From the NCBI RefSeq assembly GCF_026625145.1, contig NZ_CP113088.1, positions 2,769,501 through 2,833,500 on the forward strand: DNA of 64,000 nucleotides, given 5' to 3'. Positions 1 through 11,106 of this stretch are shown here, in pieces. The translations under genes were made by a program, and so were the position numbers. The stretch is from Lacinutrix neustonica (GTDB lineage Bacteria; Bacteroidota; Bacteroidia; Flavobacteriales; Flavobacteriaceae). Position 1 is the first letter of the stretch. Each line of letters begins with the position of its first letter. The notes under the pieces are model-generated. The model was not told where the DNA came from and made no database searches. It saw only the letters and a list, made by a program, of their open reading frames with translations.

Positions 1-825
1 TCAAAGAATTGATAGTTTTCCTTCCCAGTATGTAAGCTCAAGACCCGTGGATATTTGGTTGCCTAATAAATATTCTAAAGATAAAACTTATAGTGTTTTA
101 TACATGCATGACGGTCAAAATTTGTTTGATGCTACTAATACAGAGAATAAACAAGAATGGATGGTAGATGAGATCGCCACCAAGTTAATGGATGATGGTG
201 ATGTTAGAGAATTTATAGTGGTTGGAATACATAGCATTCCAAAAACGCGATGGAAGGATTTATTTCGGAAAAAACTTTAGATTATCTCAAATTAGGTGTA
301 AAAGATTCTATTTTTCAAGTAGAAATAAATTCTAATGTTGACGAAAAGCTAAATGGTGATGCGTATTTAAAATTCATGGTCGACGAAGTAAAGCCATATA
401 TAGATGCAACGTACTCAACAAAAAGAGATAAAGATAATACTTTTGTTTCTGGTTCAAGTATGGGCGGATTAATGGCTATGTATGCTATTTGTGAGTATCC
501 GAAAGTATTTGGAGGCGCTGCATGTCTTTCTACGCATTGGCCCGGAACGATGCCACAAAAAATGAATCCGATACCCAACGCTATATTCGCTTATCTCGAA
601 AAAAAATTGCCAAGTCCAATAGACCATAAACTGTATTTCGATTTTGGCACAAAAACATTAGATAAAAACTATCTGCAATATGAAGATACCGTGAACGAGA
701 TTTTCGCTGACGCTGGATATGATTATTCAAATTTTAGAAATTTAGAGTTTGAAGGTGCAGATCATAGTGAGCTATCATGGCAGAAAAGATTTGACATACC
801 ATTAACTTTTTTACTCGGTAAATAA
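1..825 (+). CDS. Alpha/beta-hydrolase esterase (5'-truncated, one frameshift)
   Basis: Esterase of the enterochelin-esterase/putative-esterase alpha/beta-hydrolase type. The reading frame is open from the window edge (codons start at base 2), so the N-terminus lies upstream; 274 residues are visible. The nucleophile elbow GSSMGG and a late GADHSE carrying the likely catalytic histidine are clear, and the early YMHDGQNLFD motif is typical of the family. The frame breaks at 263-268, where TTT-CGG should read TTT-CCG-G (one C lost in CCGGA). It sits directly before a GH31 gene and two amylases, so it probably deacylates or assists with alpha-glucan oligosaccharides. The substrate is inferred from context only. 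Confidence 0.8.
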
Positions 826-3205
826 TTGAAATTAAGTCTTACAACCATCGTCTTATTTTTAACGGTTTTCAGTTTCGCACAGAATCCGGACAGAAAATAC
901 AAATCCCATTTTCAAGAAAATGGGGTTTTAAAAGTGGAAACTAACGATGGTGAATATGTTTTAACCTTCTACAGCGAGGCTATTATTGAAACGGTGTTCA
1001 TTCCAAAGGGAGAGGTGTACAATACCAATTCTCATGCCGTCGTGTTGTCTCCTGAGCGTATCAAAACGACTTTCAAACAAATCGCAGGAAGGATAAGTTT
1101 TGGGACAGATAATCTAACAGTAACGATAATAACAGCGCCTTTTCAAATAGTGTATTCCTATAAAGGAAAACCAATCCTTTCAGAAAAACTGGGCTTTCAA
1201 AAAAATGACAGTCTCGGAAACGATAAGTTTCAATATAAAAAAAGATGAGGTTTTATATGGAGGGGGTGCTCGAGCTCTAGGGATGAACCGTCGTGGGCAC
1301 CGATTGCAATTGTATAATAAAGCGCACTATGGATACGAAAACCGAAGTGAGTTAATGAACTTTACATTACCAATTGTCGTGTCTTCGAATAAGTATATGG
1401 TGCATTTCGATAACGCGCCCATTGGCTTTTTAGATTTAGATAGTAATAGAAATAACACACTTATTTACGAAACGATATCGGGGAGAAAAACGTATCAGAT
1501 CGTTGTGGGCGATTCATGGTTAGACCTTATTAAGAACTACACTCAGTTAACAGGAAGACAGCCCTTACCGCCACGTTGGGCTTTTGGCAATTTTGCCAGT
1601 CGATTTGGGTACCACTCTCAGGCTGAGACAGAAGCCACTATCGCTAAATTTAAAGAAGAACAAATTCCCGTTGATGCGGTTATTCTAGATTTATATTGGT
1701 TTGGAAAAGAGATCCAAGGCACTATGGGTAATCCGGAAGTTTATAAAGATTCGTTTCCTGATTTTAAAGGGATGACCTCAAAATTAAAACAGCATGGCGT
1801 AAAAACCATAGCTATAACTGAACCTTTTGTTTTAACAACATCAAAGCGCTGGAAGGAAGCTGTGGATCACGATATTTTAGCTAAAGATTCTATTGGAAAT
1901 CCCTTCCGATATGATTTTTACTTCGGTAACACAGGCTTAGTAGATATCTATAGCCCAAAAGGTAAAGCTTGGTTTCAAAACGTTTATAAAGAAATGGCTG
2001 GATTAGGTATCGCTGGTGTTTGGGGAGATTTGGGGGAGCCGAAGTACATCCATCTAAGCTATTACACGCAACAGGAACTGCCGATGAGGTTCATAATATT
2101 TATGGTCACGACTGGGCGCGCTTAGTTCAAGAGGTATATGCTAAAGAGTTTCCTAGCCAAAGACTTTTTATTTTAATGCGTGCTGGTGCCGCTGGATCCC
2201 AACGGTTTGGTATGATTCCATGGTCCGGGGATGTGAACAGAACCTGGGGAGGCTTACAAAGTCAAACAGAGATCGCATTACAAATGGGGATGCAAGGTCT
2301 CGCTTACATGCATAGCGATTTAGGAGGTTTTGCTGGTGCAAATCGGATGATGAGCTCTATGTACGTTGGTTGCAGTATGGTGTTTTTCAACCCATTTATA
2401 GACCGCATGGTCAAGAAGAGGTGCCAGCCGAACCCGTATTTAGAGCACCAAAAGCAAAGGCATTGGCTAAAGAGGCTATTGAATTACGTTATAAATTATT
2501 ACCCTACAATTACACGTTGGCGTTCCATAACTCACAAAATGGCGAGCCCTTAATGCGTCCATTACTATTTGAAGAAACCGATAACCAGCAAGTATTAACC
2601 AACGCGGTAACCTATTTATGGGGACCGATTTCTTGGTGACTCCAGTAACGCATAAAGGTGTGAATTCGATAGAAATGTATTTTCCAAACACCAGTAATTG
2701 GTTTAATTTTTATACCGATAAAAAAGTTATTGGCGGACAAACAGAAACCATACAAGTTGAAAAAAGCACGATACCTACCTTTGTTCGTGGAGGTGCATTT
2801 ATAACCACTGCAAAACCAATGCAAAGTACCAATGAGTACGATGGTAATACATTCGATTTACATTATTATTTTGATGCTTCAGTAGAAAAAAGTGAACGTG
2901 AAGTATATAACGACGATGGTGTAACGAGAAATGCCTATAACCAGGGGTTATTTGAACGTCTTGCGTTTGAATCTGAAACGAAAAAGGGCTCTTTTGAGAT
3001 TGAATTTGAGGCAGAATTGGGTGACCATTATTCAGCATCAACCAAAGTGATAAATGTTATCGTTCATAATTTCCCAAGACAACCAAAACGTATTAAAAGC
3101 CATGGTAAAACACTTGAATTTAGTTATGATACCTTATCTAAAGTGCTCTTTTTTGCAATAGAATGGAATACTTTAAAAGCAATAGAAACTAAAATCAGAT
3201 TTTAA
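826..3205 (+). CDS. GH31 alpha-glucosidase, secreted (four frameshifts)
   Basis: Retaining alpha-glucosidase of GH31, hydrolysing terminal alpha-linked glucose from malto-oligosaccharides. After repair it is about 793 residues, normal for the family. It has a signal peptide ending SFAQ, an N-terminal beta domain with YGGGARALGMNRRG, the nucleophile region GVWGDLGEPE, the acid/base loop HSDLGGF and a C-terminal beta domain after YLWG. The TTG start immediately follows the esterase stop, so the two genes are coupled; an original ATG misread as TTG is possible. Frame breaks lie at 1213-1217 (ambiguous sign), 2039-2042, 2344-2347 and 2625-2628. At the last three, inserting one base recreates CCGGA and a continuous protein. 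Confidence 0.88.
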
Positions 3206-3209
3206 AAAA

Positions 3210-4890
3210 ATGAAGAAATATCTAGTTATACCCGTAATTGTACTCTTAATTTTTACTTGTAAATTCAAAGAGAACACGATAATAGGAAATGCTCAAGTTG
3301 TAAAACCTATAGTAGAAGAAATCCCCTTTGTATGGGAAGGTGCGAATTTGTATTTTTTGCTGACAGACCGGTTTAATAATGGAGATATAAGCAACGATGT
3401 TAACTATGATCGAACGGAAGAAACGGGAAAGTTACGAGGTTTTAAAGGTGGCGATTTAAAAGGGATTACAGAAAAAATTAATGAAGGATATTTTACAGAT
3501 TTAGGCGTCAATGCCCTTTGGATGTCACCCATTTTCGAACAGATTCATGGTGGTACAGACGAAGGCACTGGAAAAACGTATGGCTATCATGGGTATTGGA
3601 CCAAAGACTGGACCAATTTAGATGCTAATTTTGGAAGTCGTGAAGATTTAAAAACACTAGTAGAAGCGGCACATGCTAAAGGCATTCGTGTGGTTTTAGA
3701 TGCGGTAATTAATCATACAGGACCCGTGACTGAAAAAGACTCGGTTTGGCCTGATGGATGGGTGAGAACTGGTCCGCAGTGTACATACACCAATTACGAA
3801 AATACGATAACGTGTACATTGGTTGAAAATCTACCGAGATATAAAAACGGAGCATAATGATGATGTAGTGCTACCACCGCAGCTGGTTGCTAAATGGAAA
3901 GCAGAAGGACGTTACGAGCAAGAAGTTAGAGAACTTGATGCTTTTTTTGAAAGAACAGGACATCCCAAAGCACCACGCTTTTACATCATGAAATGGCTGA
4001 CTGATTATATATCCGAATTTGGCATAGATGGGTACAGGGCAGATACGGTTAAGCATACCGAAGCGTATGTGTGGCAGGAATTTAAGAAGGCCTGTGATTT
4101 TGCTTTCGCAGAATGGAAGCAGAAGAACCCGGAGGCTGTTTTAGATGATAACGCCTTTTATTTGGTTGGTGAAGTTTATAACTATGCTATCTCCGCCGGA
4201 AAAGCATTCGATATGGGTGATAAAAAAGTTAATTATTTTGATAAAGCATTCAATCAGCTCATCAATTTCGAATTGAAATGGAACGTAAAGCAGCAAAGTA
4301 AAGAAGCGGTTTTTAGTCGCTATTCTAGTATGCTTAACAATGAATTAAAGGGTTTTGGAATCTTAAATTACATGAGTTCTCATGATGATGGACAGCCTTT
4401 CGATCCCAAACGAGAAAAACCTTACGAAACAGCAACTATGTTGCTGTTAACACCAGGGACTTCACAAATATATTATGGCGATGAATCGGCGCGTTCGTTA
4501 GTCATTGATGGAACCGTTGGAGATGCTACCCTGCGCTCGTTTATGAATTGGGAGGCGATTAAAACCAATACAGAAACCCAGCAGATATTAACTCACTGGC
4601 GAAAATTAGGACGGTTTCGGGTAAGTCATCCAGCAATAGGTGCTGGAATACATCAAGTAATTAGCGTAGAACCTTACGTGTTTACAAGGACTTTTTCTAA
4701 AGTAGACTATAAAGATGCAGTGGTGGTTGGATTAGATTTAAAAGCCGGCGAAAAAGAGATTGACGTGTCTTCTGTTTTTGTAAACGGAGACCTATTGCAT
4801 GAGGCCTATTCAAACCAAGATGTTGAAGTCTTAGAGGGTAAAGCCAAGCTTTCTTACGGATTCGATATCGTATTACTAGAAAAGAAATAA
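3210..4890 (+). CDS. GH13 alpha-amylase lipoprotein (one frameshift)
   Basis: Alpha-amylase-family glycoside hydrolase for starch-like glucans, probably on the cell surface: the short signal ends at a lipobox-like FTCK with the cysteine near residue 17. The GH13 motifs are in order: DAVINHTGP (region I), GYRADTVKH with the nucleophile Asp (II), VGEVYN with the acid/base Glu (III) and SSHDDG (IV). The repaired length is about 559 residues. The frame shifts at 3834-3838, where CCGGAT reads CCGaGAT; removing the extra A restores NLPDIKTEH, a block typical of this subfamily. It starts 4 bp after the GH31 stop, so it is in the same operon. Confidence 0.88.
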
Positions 4891-4928
4891 CTAAAGCGTC
4901 TCACTTTTGAGCATAAAATAATTTTTCA

Positions 4929-6345
4929 ATGAAAAAACAAATCACACTATTACTTTCGCTAGCCCTGTTTTTAGGGTGTAAGCAAGAAACGAGAACAGAA
5001 ATCATTGAAACTGTTAGTACAAATACAATAGCGCCAATATCTCCCGAATTGATGGAGACGGGTATTATTTACGAAGCAAACATTCGGCAGTATTCCCAGA
5101 AGGCACATTTAATGCGTTTACGAAAGACATTCCACAGTTAAAAACACTAGGTGTCAATACCATTTGGTTAATGCCCATCTTTCCTATTTCTGAAACGAAA
5201 CGAAAAGCGACTGGCGGAGCCGATAGTAAATTTGCATCAGAATTTCCGGAAACCGAACAGTCTAAATACTTAGGAAGCTATTATGCGGTTTCAGATTTTA
5301 CAAAGATAAATCCGAATTTGGAACGCTTGAGGATTTTAGAACCTTGGTAAAAACAGCTCATGATAATGGTATCTATATCATTTTAGATTGGGTGCCAAAC
5401 CACACGGGTTGGGATCATGTTTGGTTAAAAGAACATCCTGAATATTACACACATAATGATAAAGGTGAAGTAATTCACCCAAAAGATACCGATTGGACAG
5501 ATGTTGCCGATTTAAATTATGACAACCAAAACATGCGTGAGGCAATGATTGCAGACATGCGTTATTGGATAACCAAAGAAAACGTTGATGGCTTTAGGTG
5601 CGATGTCGCAGGTTCTGTGCCAACCGATTTTTGGGCACAAGCCATTCCAAAACTTAGAGCACAAAAAGAGATCTTTATGTTAGCAGAAGCTTGGGAGCCG
5701 GAATTATTAAAGGAAGGGTTATTCGATATGGCCTATGCCTGGGACCGTCACCATACCATGAATGCCATTGCTAAAGGAGAGGCAGAAGCTGCAGCCTGGG
5801 ATGTCATAATTAAAAAAGACAAGGCCCGTTATGAGAAGGACGATATCCTTATGAATTTCGTCACCAATCATGACGAGAACTCATGGAACGGTACCATTAA
5901 AGAACGTATGGGAAAGGCAAGTGAAACCATGACGGTTTTAAGTTACTTAACACCCGGAATGCCTTTAATTTATTCAGGTCAGGAATACGATTTGGACCAC
6001 AGATTGTTGTTTTTTGAAAAAGACTCGTTCCCTCATACAAAAGGCCGCACGTGGAAATTATTGGAACAATTAGGAAAACTGAAGGTGGAAAATAAGGCGC
6101 TACATGGTGGTAAGCACGCAGGAAGCTATAAAAACCTAAGTAAAAGTAACACGATGATTGCTTTTAGTAGAACTAAAGGGAATAACGCGGTTGTTTTTAT
6201 AGCAAACGTTACCAAAGATAGCTTGAGAACAAACAGTCCTACCAGTGGAAAATTTATGGACTACTTTTCCGGAGAAATTATCGATTTAAAAGGTGATGCC
6301 ATGACATTAGGTCCTTGGGAATATAAAGTATTAGTCTCTAATTGA
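4929..6345 (+). CDS. GH13 alpha-amylase lipoprotein, second copy (two frameshifts)
   Basis: Second GH13 hydrolase of the alpha-glucan operon, about 472 residues after repair. It has a lipoprotein signal (LFLGCK) and the catalytic motifs DWVPNHTG, GFRCDVAGS, LAEAWE and VTNHDENSW. Its barrel is shorter than that of the preceding amylase, so the two probably differ in chain-length preference. Frame breaks occur at 5095-5099 (a base lost around TTCCCCGGAAGG or a C run) and at 5312-5315 (AATCCGGAATT read as AATCCGAATT). The region between the breaks reads cleanly as SPEGTFNAFTKDIPQLK-type GH13 sequence in the third frame. A hairpin terminator follows. Confidence 0.87.
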
Positions 6346-6368
6346 TGCCAACCATTAATTAGCTTTTA

Positions 6369-6399
6369 GCCTCACATTTTAGTTAGTGTGAGGCTTTTT
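6369..6399. terminator. Bidirectional Rho-independent terminator
   Basis: GCCTCACA at 6369-6376 pairs with TGTGAGGC at 6387-6394, followed by a T run. It closes the alpha-glucan operon and overlaps the 3' end of the convergent small membrane-protein gene, so it probably serves both. Confidence 0.75.
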
Positions 6400-6633
6400 A
6401 TATCGTAATAGGGACACTAGAGATACTAGAGATACTAAAGCCCATACACCCTCTAATATTATAAAAGGAAGGTACTTCATGAGTATAGAAGCAAAACAGG
6501 CTAGGCTAGCACCAATGAAATTGAGTAAAATAAACGGTAAATCTTTATTTGATAATGTACCAATGACATTTAATATATAAGCAAGAAGTATAAGGAAAAC
6601 GCCAATAAAACCAGTCCAATCTGTAGTATTCAT
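6379..6633 (-). CDS. CBU_0592-like small membrane protein
   Basis: An 84-residue hydrophobic protein with three probable membrane spans (GFIGVFLILLAYILNVIGTL, then LLNFIGASLACFASILM, then FIILEGVWALVSLVSLV). The layout and the early FIGVFLILLAY resemble the CBU_0592 family found as short inner-membrane proteins in many bacteria; no activity is known. The end carries a near repeat of LVSLVSL. It is a stand-alone gene converging on the amylase operon. Family assignment is from memory of the pattern only. Confidence 0.6.
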   Translation of the reverse strand: MNTTDWTGFIGVFLILLAYILNVIGTLSNKDLPFILLNFIGASLACFASILMKYLPFIILEGVWALVSLVSLVSLLRYKKPHTN

Positions 6634-6792
6634 ATGTCTTACATCATGTGTTTTTTAGTTTATAGTGAAATGGTCTAAATAAATAGTGGGGCACTAAGCT
6701 ACAAAAAAAAGTATGAGCAAATCCTATTACCTTGGGTTGCGTAGGGGAGACTCTGAAAATTATTTAGTAAGAATGGTAACGTGCCTTCTGCT

Positions 6793-7865
6793 TTAATCCT
6801 CCTTGGAGTCCCAAACCATGGCAATTATTTTATAAAAGTCACCTTTATTAAACGTATAGTGCCTTTCGGTATTTACTCTATGTATTAAAACCAAATTGGA
6901 CCCTGGATAAATCCCTAGCATGTGGACCCCCGTACCCGTATGATAAAAGGATTTTGTTTGTCTGTTTTCATTTGGAATTAACACATTCCAAAGCATGCCA
7001 TAGGCAATGCCGTAGAATTTATTAGTAAGGGAATACGGCTTTGTAGATTGTTCTATCCAGTGTTCGGAACAATTTGTTGGTCGCCCCATTTGCCTTTGTT
7101 TAAATACAATTGGCCATATAAGGCTAAATCTCTTGCAGATAATCTAAAATGATACGCTGGAAATCTAGATTTGCTTGTTTCGTATTGATAAAAACCGTCC
7201 ACATCAGGGATTTCCCAGCTCTCGTGTGGGTCTGTTACTGTTTTGTATTTATTGTCATAAGCCATTTCTAAAGGCTGTGCGATGTGTTTGTAAAACAGAT
7301 CGTAAATGGTTTCACCGGAACATTTTTCTAAAATGTAACCTAAGGTGTTAAAGTCCCAATTGTTATAGTAATAAAATTCATTGGGTTTATGAAGGCCTCT
7401 TTCTGGTCTGTTTTTTATCATGCCTTCTGAAACCGCTGCAGCATTATGATATACTCCTGATCTTGATTTTAATAGATCGGCGATTGTAGCAGATTTTTCT
7501 AAAGGACTTAACTCCGGAGAAATATCTTTAACGCCTAAATCTTTTAATGTCCAAGTGGTATCAATCGTTCCGTTGTTTATATAAATGCCGTAAAGCGAAT
7601 TTAAGAGCGCTTTTCGAATAGAATGTACCAACAGCTTTTCGTTCGTGTTTCCCCATTGATAAACTATTTTTCCATCGACTAAAATCATGACGGAAGAAGA
7701 GCCCGCTTGTTCCAAAAAAAGACCTAATGAATCAAGTTTTTCTTTCGAAAATTTTTTTTCAATGGGGTCTATAGACTCCAGTTTAAATGGACTTTGAGCA
7801 GTTACTTTAGTAGCTATTAATAGTATAAATAGAATAGGTAATAAAGAAGGTAGTGTTTTATTCAT
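6793..7865 (-). CDS. Serine hydrolase, class C beta-lactamase fold (one frameshift)
   Basis: Secreted penicillin-binding-like serine hydrolase of about 357 residues after repair. It has a signal peptide ending VTAQS, the SxxK motif as SIRK near residue 82, a YNN motif (YYNNWDF) in the Y-x-N position and TFNKGDFY-like C-terminal strands. Such proteins act as esterases, D-aminopeptidases or peptidases in the periplasm; a true resistance beta-lactamase is unlikely. The frame breaks at 7064-7067, where the coding strand reads GTTCCGAACAC instead of GTTCCGGAACAC. Restoring the G joins IVPEHWIEQ continuously. Confidence 0.82.
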
Positions 7866-8312
7866 GTAGTTCTTTAGTAATAGAGACTATTATTTTTGTT
7901 CTGTGTTACAAATTAAGCATAAAATATAAATATTTTTCAGGTCATGTACCGATAAATAATATGGGTTCATTTTTTTTATTACGGTTACCAATAGAGTATT
8001 TAATACCCTGTATTTTTATTTAGGCCTGTGCAACACTATCATGAATTTTAGCTTTAACTGACATATTTGCAGATGAATTTCATTTTTATTAGATTAATTT
8101 GAAAAAGGTTTCAAAGTTAGTCTTGACTGTCAATCAAGGGATACAGCCACTTTTGTGTGTTTTAAAGTTATAACTGTCGTCATTTATAGTTATCCATTGC
8201 AATTTTTTTTGTTTTGGCTTGGTTTTGGCGGCTATGATGACATAAGTTTAAACAAAAATGTTTGCTGCATAAAAATTATGCAAAGAATATTTTTAAAATT
8301 AAAAGATATAGT
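7866..8312. other. Divergent intergenic region, about 450 bp
   Basis: Separates the serine hydrolase (minus) from the FKBP gene (plus) and must hold both promoters. It is AT-rich and I see no convincing Bacteroidota TAnnTTTG box, structured RNA or ORF in it. Confidence 0.4.
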
Positions 8313-8742
8313 ATGACTCAAGTTAAAGAGAACAACACAGTTAAAGTAAATTATACTGGTAAATTAGCAGACGGACAAATTTTTGACACTTCTGAAGGAA
8401 AAGAACCATTAGAATTTACTTTAGGACAAGGACAAATAATACCTGGATTTGAGAAGGGACTCATTGATATGAAGTTAAATGAAAAAAAGACCATTACAAT
8501 AGCTAAAGAGGAAGCCTACGGAGACATCAATGAGCAACTTAGACAAGAAGTGAAAAAAACCGAACTTCCTGAAGATATTAAACCGTGAGTTGGGATGGGA
8601 CTAGTTTCTAAATCTCCGAGATGGACAAGAAATGAATTTACGTGTGGTTGAAGTTAGCGAAGAAAGTATTGTCGTAGACGGAAATCATCCTTTAGCAGGT
8701 AAAGACCTTATTTTTGATCTTGAAGTGGTAGAAATTAAATAG
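8313..8742 (+). CDS. SlyD-like FKBP peptidyl-prolyl isomerase (lesions in the C-terminal half)
   Basis: FKBP-type prolyl isomerase and chaperone of about 142 residues. The FKBP strand GQIFDTSEGKEPLEF, the YGDIN turn and the C-terminal NHPLAGKDL signature with an inserted flap are characteristic of the SlyD group. I start at the ATG of MTQVKENN; an upstream in-frame TTG would add a leader uncharacteristic of the family. Two lesions fall in CCGGA contexts. At 8583-8588 CCG-GAx reads CCGTGA, giving an in-frame stop. At 8616-8620 CCGGAT reads CCGaGAT. Repair gives KPEVGMGLVSKSPDGQEMN. A strong hairpin follows the stop. Confidence 0.85.
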
Positions 8743-8783
8743 ATAGAGATTACAAGATATATTTCTTGTTTTAAAATTACCTG

Positions 8784-8822
8784 ATAGCCTTTGCTTAAAC
8801 TTGTTTAGCAAAGGCTATTTCT
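8784..8822 (+). terminator. Rho-independent terminator after the FKBP gene
   Basis: The 12-bp arms ATAGCCTTTGCT (8784-8795) and AGCAAAGGCTAT (8807-8818) pair perfectly around an 11-nt loop, followed by TTTC. The position just after the repaired FKBP stop supports that gene end. Confidence 0.8.
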
Positions 8823-9083
8823 GTTAGTGGGTGGAGAAATTTGCTTCCAAATCACCTGAAACACTTGTTTTTAACGCCACTCTTCCTGAGTTATTAAAAT
8901 AATACGCCCTATTCATTCTTTTTTAAAGGTATGGTCTTTACAGAAAAAAGCCTCTACTGATATGTTTTTAAAACAGGCAAAGCCTTCAAAATAAACAGCA
9001 AAACCGAATCGTAAAAAAAATTTTCTAACTTTACAAGGGGTGTCTTGCCAAGAGCACCAATGTTTTAAATAAAAGACGAACTT

Positions 9084-10114
9084 ATGAGTCACTCTAAAAT
9101 CCAAATTTCTGGAGTTATTTAATAAAAATACTCCTTATTGTTGGAGGTGTTTTGACGCTTCTATACCTTGGGTCTAATCTGTTGTTGCCTTTAGTGGTCG
9201 CGGCCATTATTGCGCTGCTATTAGACGAGCCTACCAAAAAAATGCAGCAGTGGGGTTTTCCAAATTGGTTAGCTATAACGCTGTCTATTCTTTTAATGGT
9301 GGTGATTTTTCTGCTGTTAACCTGGTTGGTTAGCTCACAGGTAAACACCATGGCAGGCGATTGGCCAACAATTAAGGAAAAGGCAACAGTAAAATTAAAC
9401 AGCTTGACCGAGTGGGCTAACCAAAATTTGAATTGGGACTATAAGGATTATGTAGACAATAACAAACGCTTGGTTGAAAAGATGGAGGGTTTGGCACAGC
9501 TTTTTGTATCGTCAATAATGAATTTGCTGTCGCAATCTCTTATCATTTTTGTGTACGTTGTTCTTTTATTGATGCAGAAACAAATGTTCATCAATTTCTT
9601 TAAAAAAATCACGTCCAATACGGCTGCAATGTCTTCTCTTTTAAGTGCGTCTTCAAGCATCATTAGGAGTTATCTTTTTGGAAAAAGTAAGATTATGTTT
9701 TTTTTGTTCGCTATCTATTATCTTGGTTTTACTATTGGCTCCGTGCCGTATGCCTTATTTTTGGCAGTGTTTGCGGCGCTTTTTTCAATTATTCCTTATG
9801 TTGGAAATATTATTGGTGGTGGTATTGCTGTGGTTTTATCCTATTTGTACGTTGGCAGTACCCCGGCACTTATCGTGATTGGAGTGATTTCTGCAGCGCA
9901 ACTGCTGGAAAATTACATTCTTACGCCTTGGATTATTGGTGATGAAACGGACTTGAATCCGTTTATTACGGTGTTTGGTATTATTCTTTTTAGTATGCTT
10001 TGGGGTACAGTGGGTGCTATTATCGCACTCCCCATTATTGGAGTATTAAAAGTAATATTCGAACATACCAAAGGCATGGAAGCCTATGCTTATTTGATTA
10101 AAAGAAAGGAGTGA
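9084..10114 (+). CDS. AI-2E/PerM-family transporter (one homopolymer frameshift)
   Basis: Inner-membrane permease of the AI-2E (PerM) family, about 343 residues with eight hydrophobic spans. It shows the family's periplasmic coiled region (TIKEKATVKLNSLTEWANQN) and the conserved C-terminal segment with PYVGNIIGGG, LLENYILTPWIIGD and LNPF. Members export small solutes or sodium; autoinducer transport should not be assumed. I place the start at ATG 9084 (MSHSKIQISGV). To connect, one T must be missing in the T run at 9117-9120, giving GVILIKILLIVGG. This is a homopolymer error, not a CCGGA site. Confidence 0.82.
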
Positions 10115-10145
10115 TGTGCAGTGTTTGTGGTTATATTTTCTATTG

Positions 10146-11068
10146 TTAGAAGCGTCCGTCACTATTTTTTGTAGCCTTATTGGGTAAATTATCTCTTTCA
10201 TATTTGTTGTGAATGGTAATTATTGCGAGTCCAAAAAGAACAGCGACTATAATAAGTATCGTATTAACGATACCACTAACACCAAATGAAATTCGGATTA
10301 AAATCGTTGAAATTATAAAACCGGAGTTCCTTATAATTTTATGAAATTGATCGGTATAGAAAAAGGTAATTAAAAGCAATACGACGTCGACAAGGATTAA
10401 TACTGTAAAGATTTGGTCGAAAAAGAGGTTGTTAATACTATCAAATCCTGGAAATTTATCTGAAGATAGAGACATTTCTTGAAACCAATCTAAGAGCGTG
10501 TATATGGCCATGCTTGAAAACAATGGCACCAAAATAATCGCAATTATTTTTTTCTTTCGTATAAACTTTTTAAGTATAGGCTTTAAATCTACTTTTTGTT
10601 CGAATTTTAGTTTGCCTTGCTTTTGAAATTGAAATATTAAATAGAAAAGCAAAAGCGATCCTACCAAGTCGTAAGTAAATTGCAGGTCTTCTTTTATTTC
10701 GAACCAGTGAGATGACAGTTCTAAAGACGATAAATCTTTAAACAATTTACGAATAATAATAAGCGTGATAATTTCATACTGTTTTATTATATAATTCGTA
10801 AACGATTTGGGTAAATAGTAAACTAAGAGATAAACTTCATAAATTAGAATAAAAGAAAAGGGTGTATAAATTGCAGATATAGGATTATTTAATAATTCGG
10901 GTCTGACGGTAGGTCTATAAAACCGAATTTCAATAGGTAAATAACCAATAAGTGAATAAAAAAGCTAATGATGGCAATGTAGAGAATGTTCTTTTCAATT
11001 TTTCTACGCGTCACCTCAGAAAGCAATTTATCAAATAAGAAGGGTAGGATGTTCTTTACTCCGGTCAT
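10146..11068 (-). CDS. Unknown multi-span membrane protein (one frameshift)
   Basis: I do not recognise this family. Joined across one lesion it is about 307 residues. The N-terminal part (MTGVKNILPFLFDKLLSEV) carries one span, a second comes after LPSDPELLNN, and about four more follow in the C-terminal two-thirds. Basic patches KKFIRKKKIIA and TRRKIEKN suggest cytoplasmic loops. The joint is at 10897-10900: the coding strand reads GACCCGAATTATT where GACCCGGAATTATT keeps the frame. Without the repair only the C-terminal 199 residues would be called, with an implausible TTG start. It converges with the AI-2E gene and lies after the aminotransferase on the same strand. Confidence 0.65.
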
Positions 11069-11106
11069 ACTTACATATTTTGACTTGTTTTACTAACCTG
11101 GTCTAA

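Noticed and set aside
1-6345. Reading the alpha-glucan genes as decayed pseudogenes
   Set aside because: Catalytic motifs are all intact, there are no large deletions, and the breaks are single bases at CCGGA that restore canonical blocks when repaired.
6793-7865. Antibiotic-resistance beta-lactamase
   Set aside because: The SIRK/YNN layout fits the broad serine-hydrolase group; no class C resistance-specific context or KTG-type signature was confirmed.
8913-9104. Minus-strand ORF of 63 codons rich in Phe and Cys
   Set aside because: It overlaps the start of the AI-2E gene, has no family resemblance, and its composition matches the reverse of AT-rich coding or intergenic DNA.
9084-10114. 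Calling the AI-2E-family permease a quorum-sensing exporter
   Set aside because: Most family members are not autoinducer transporters and no luxS-type gene is present here.
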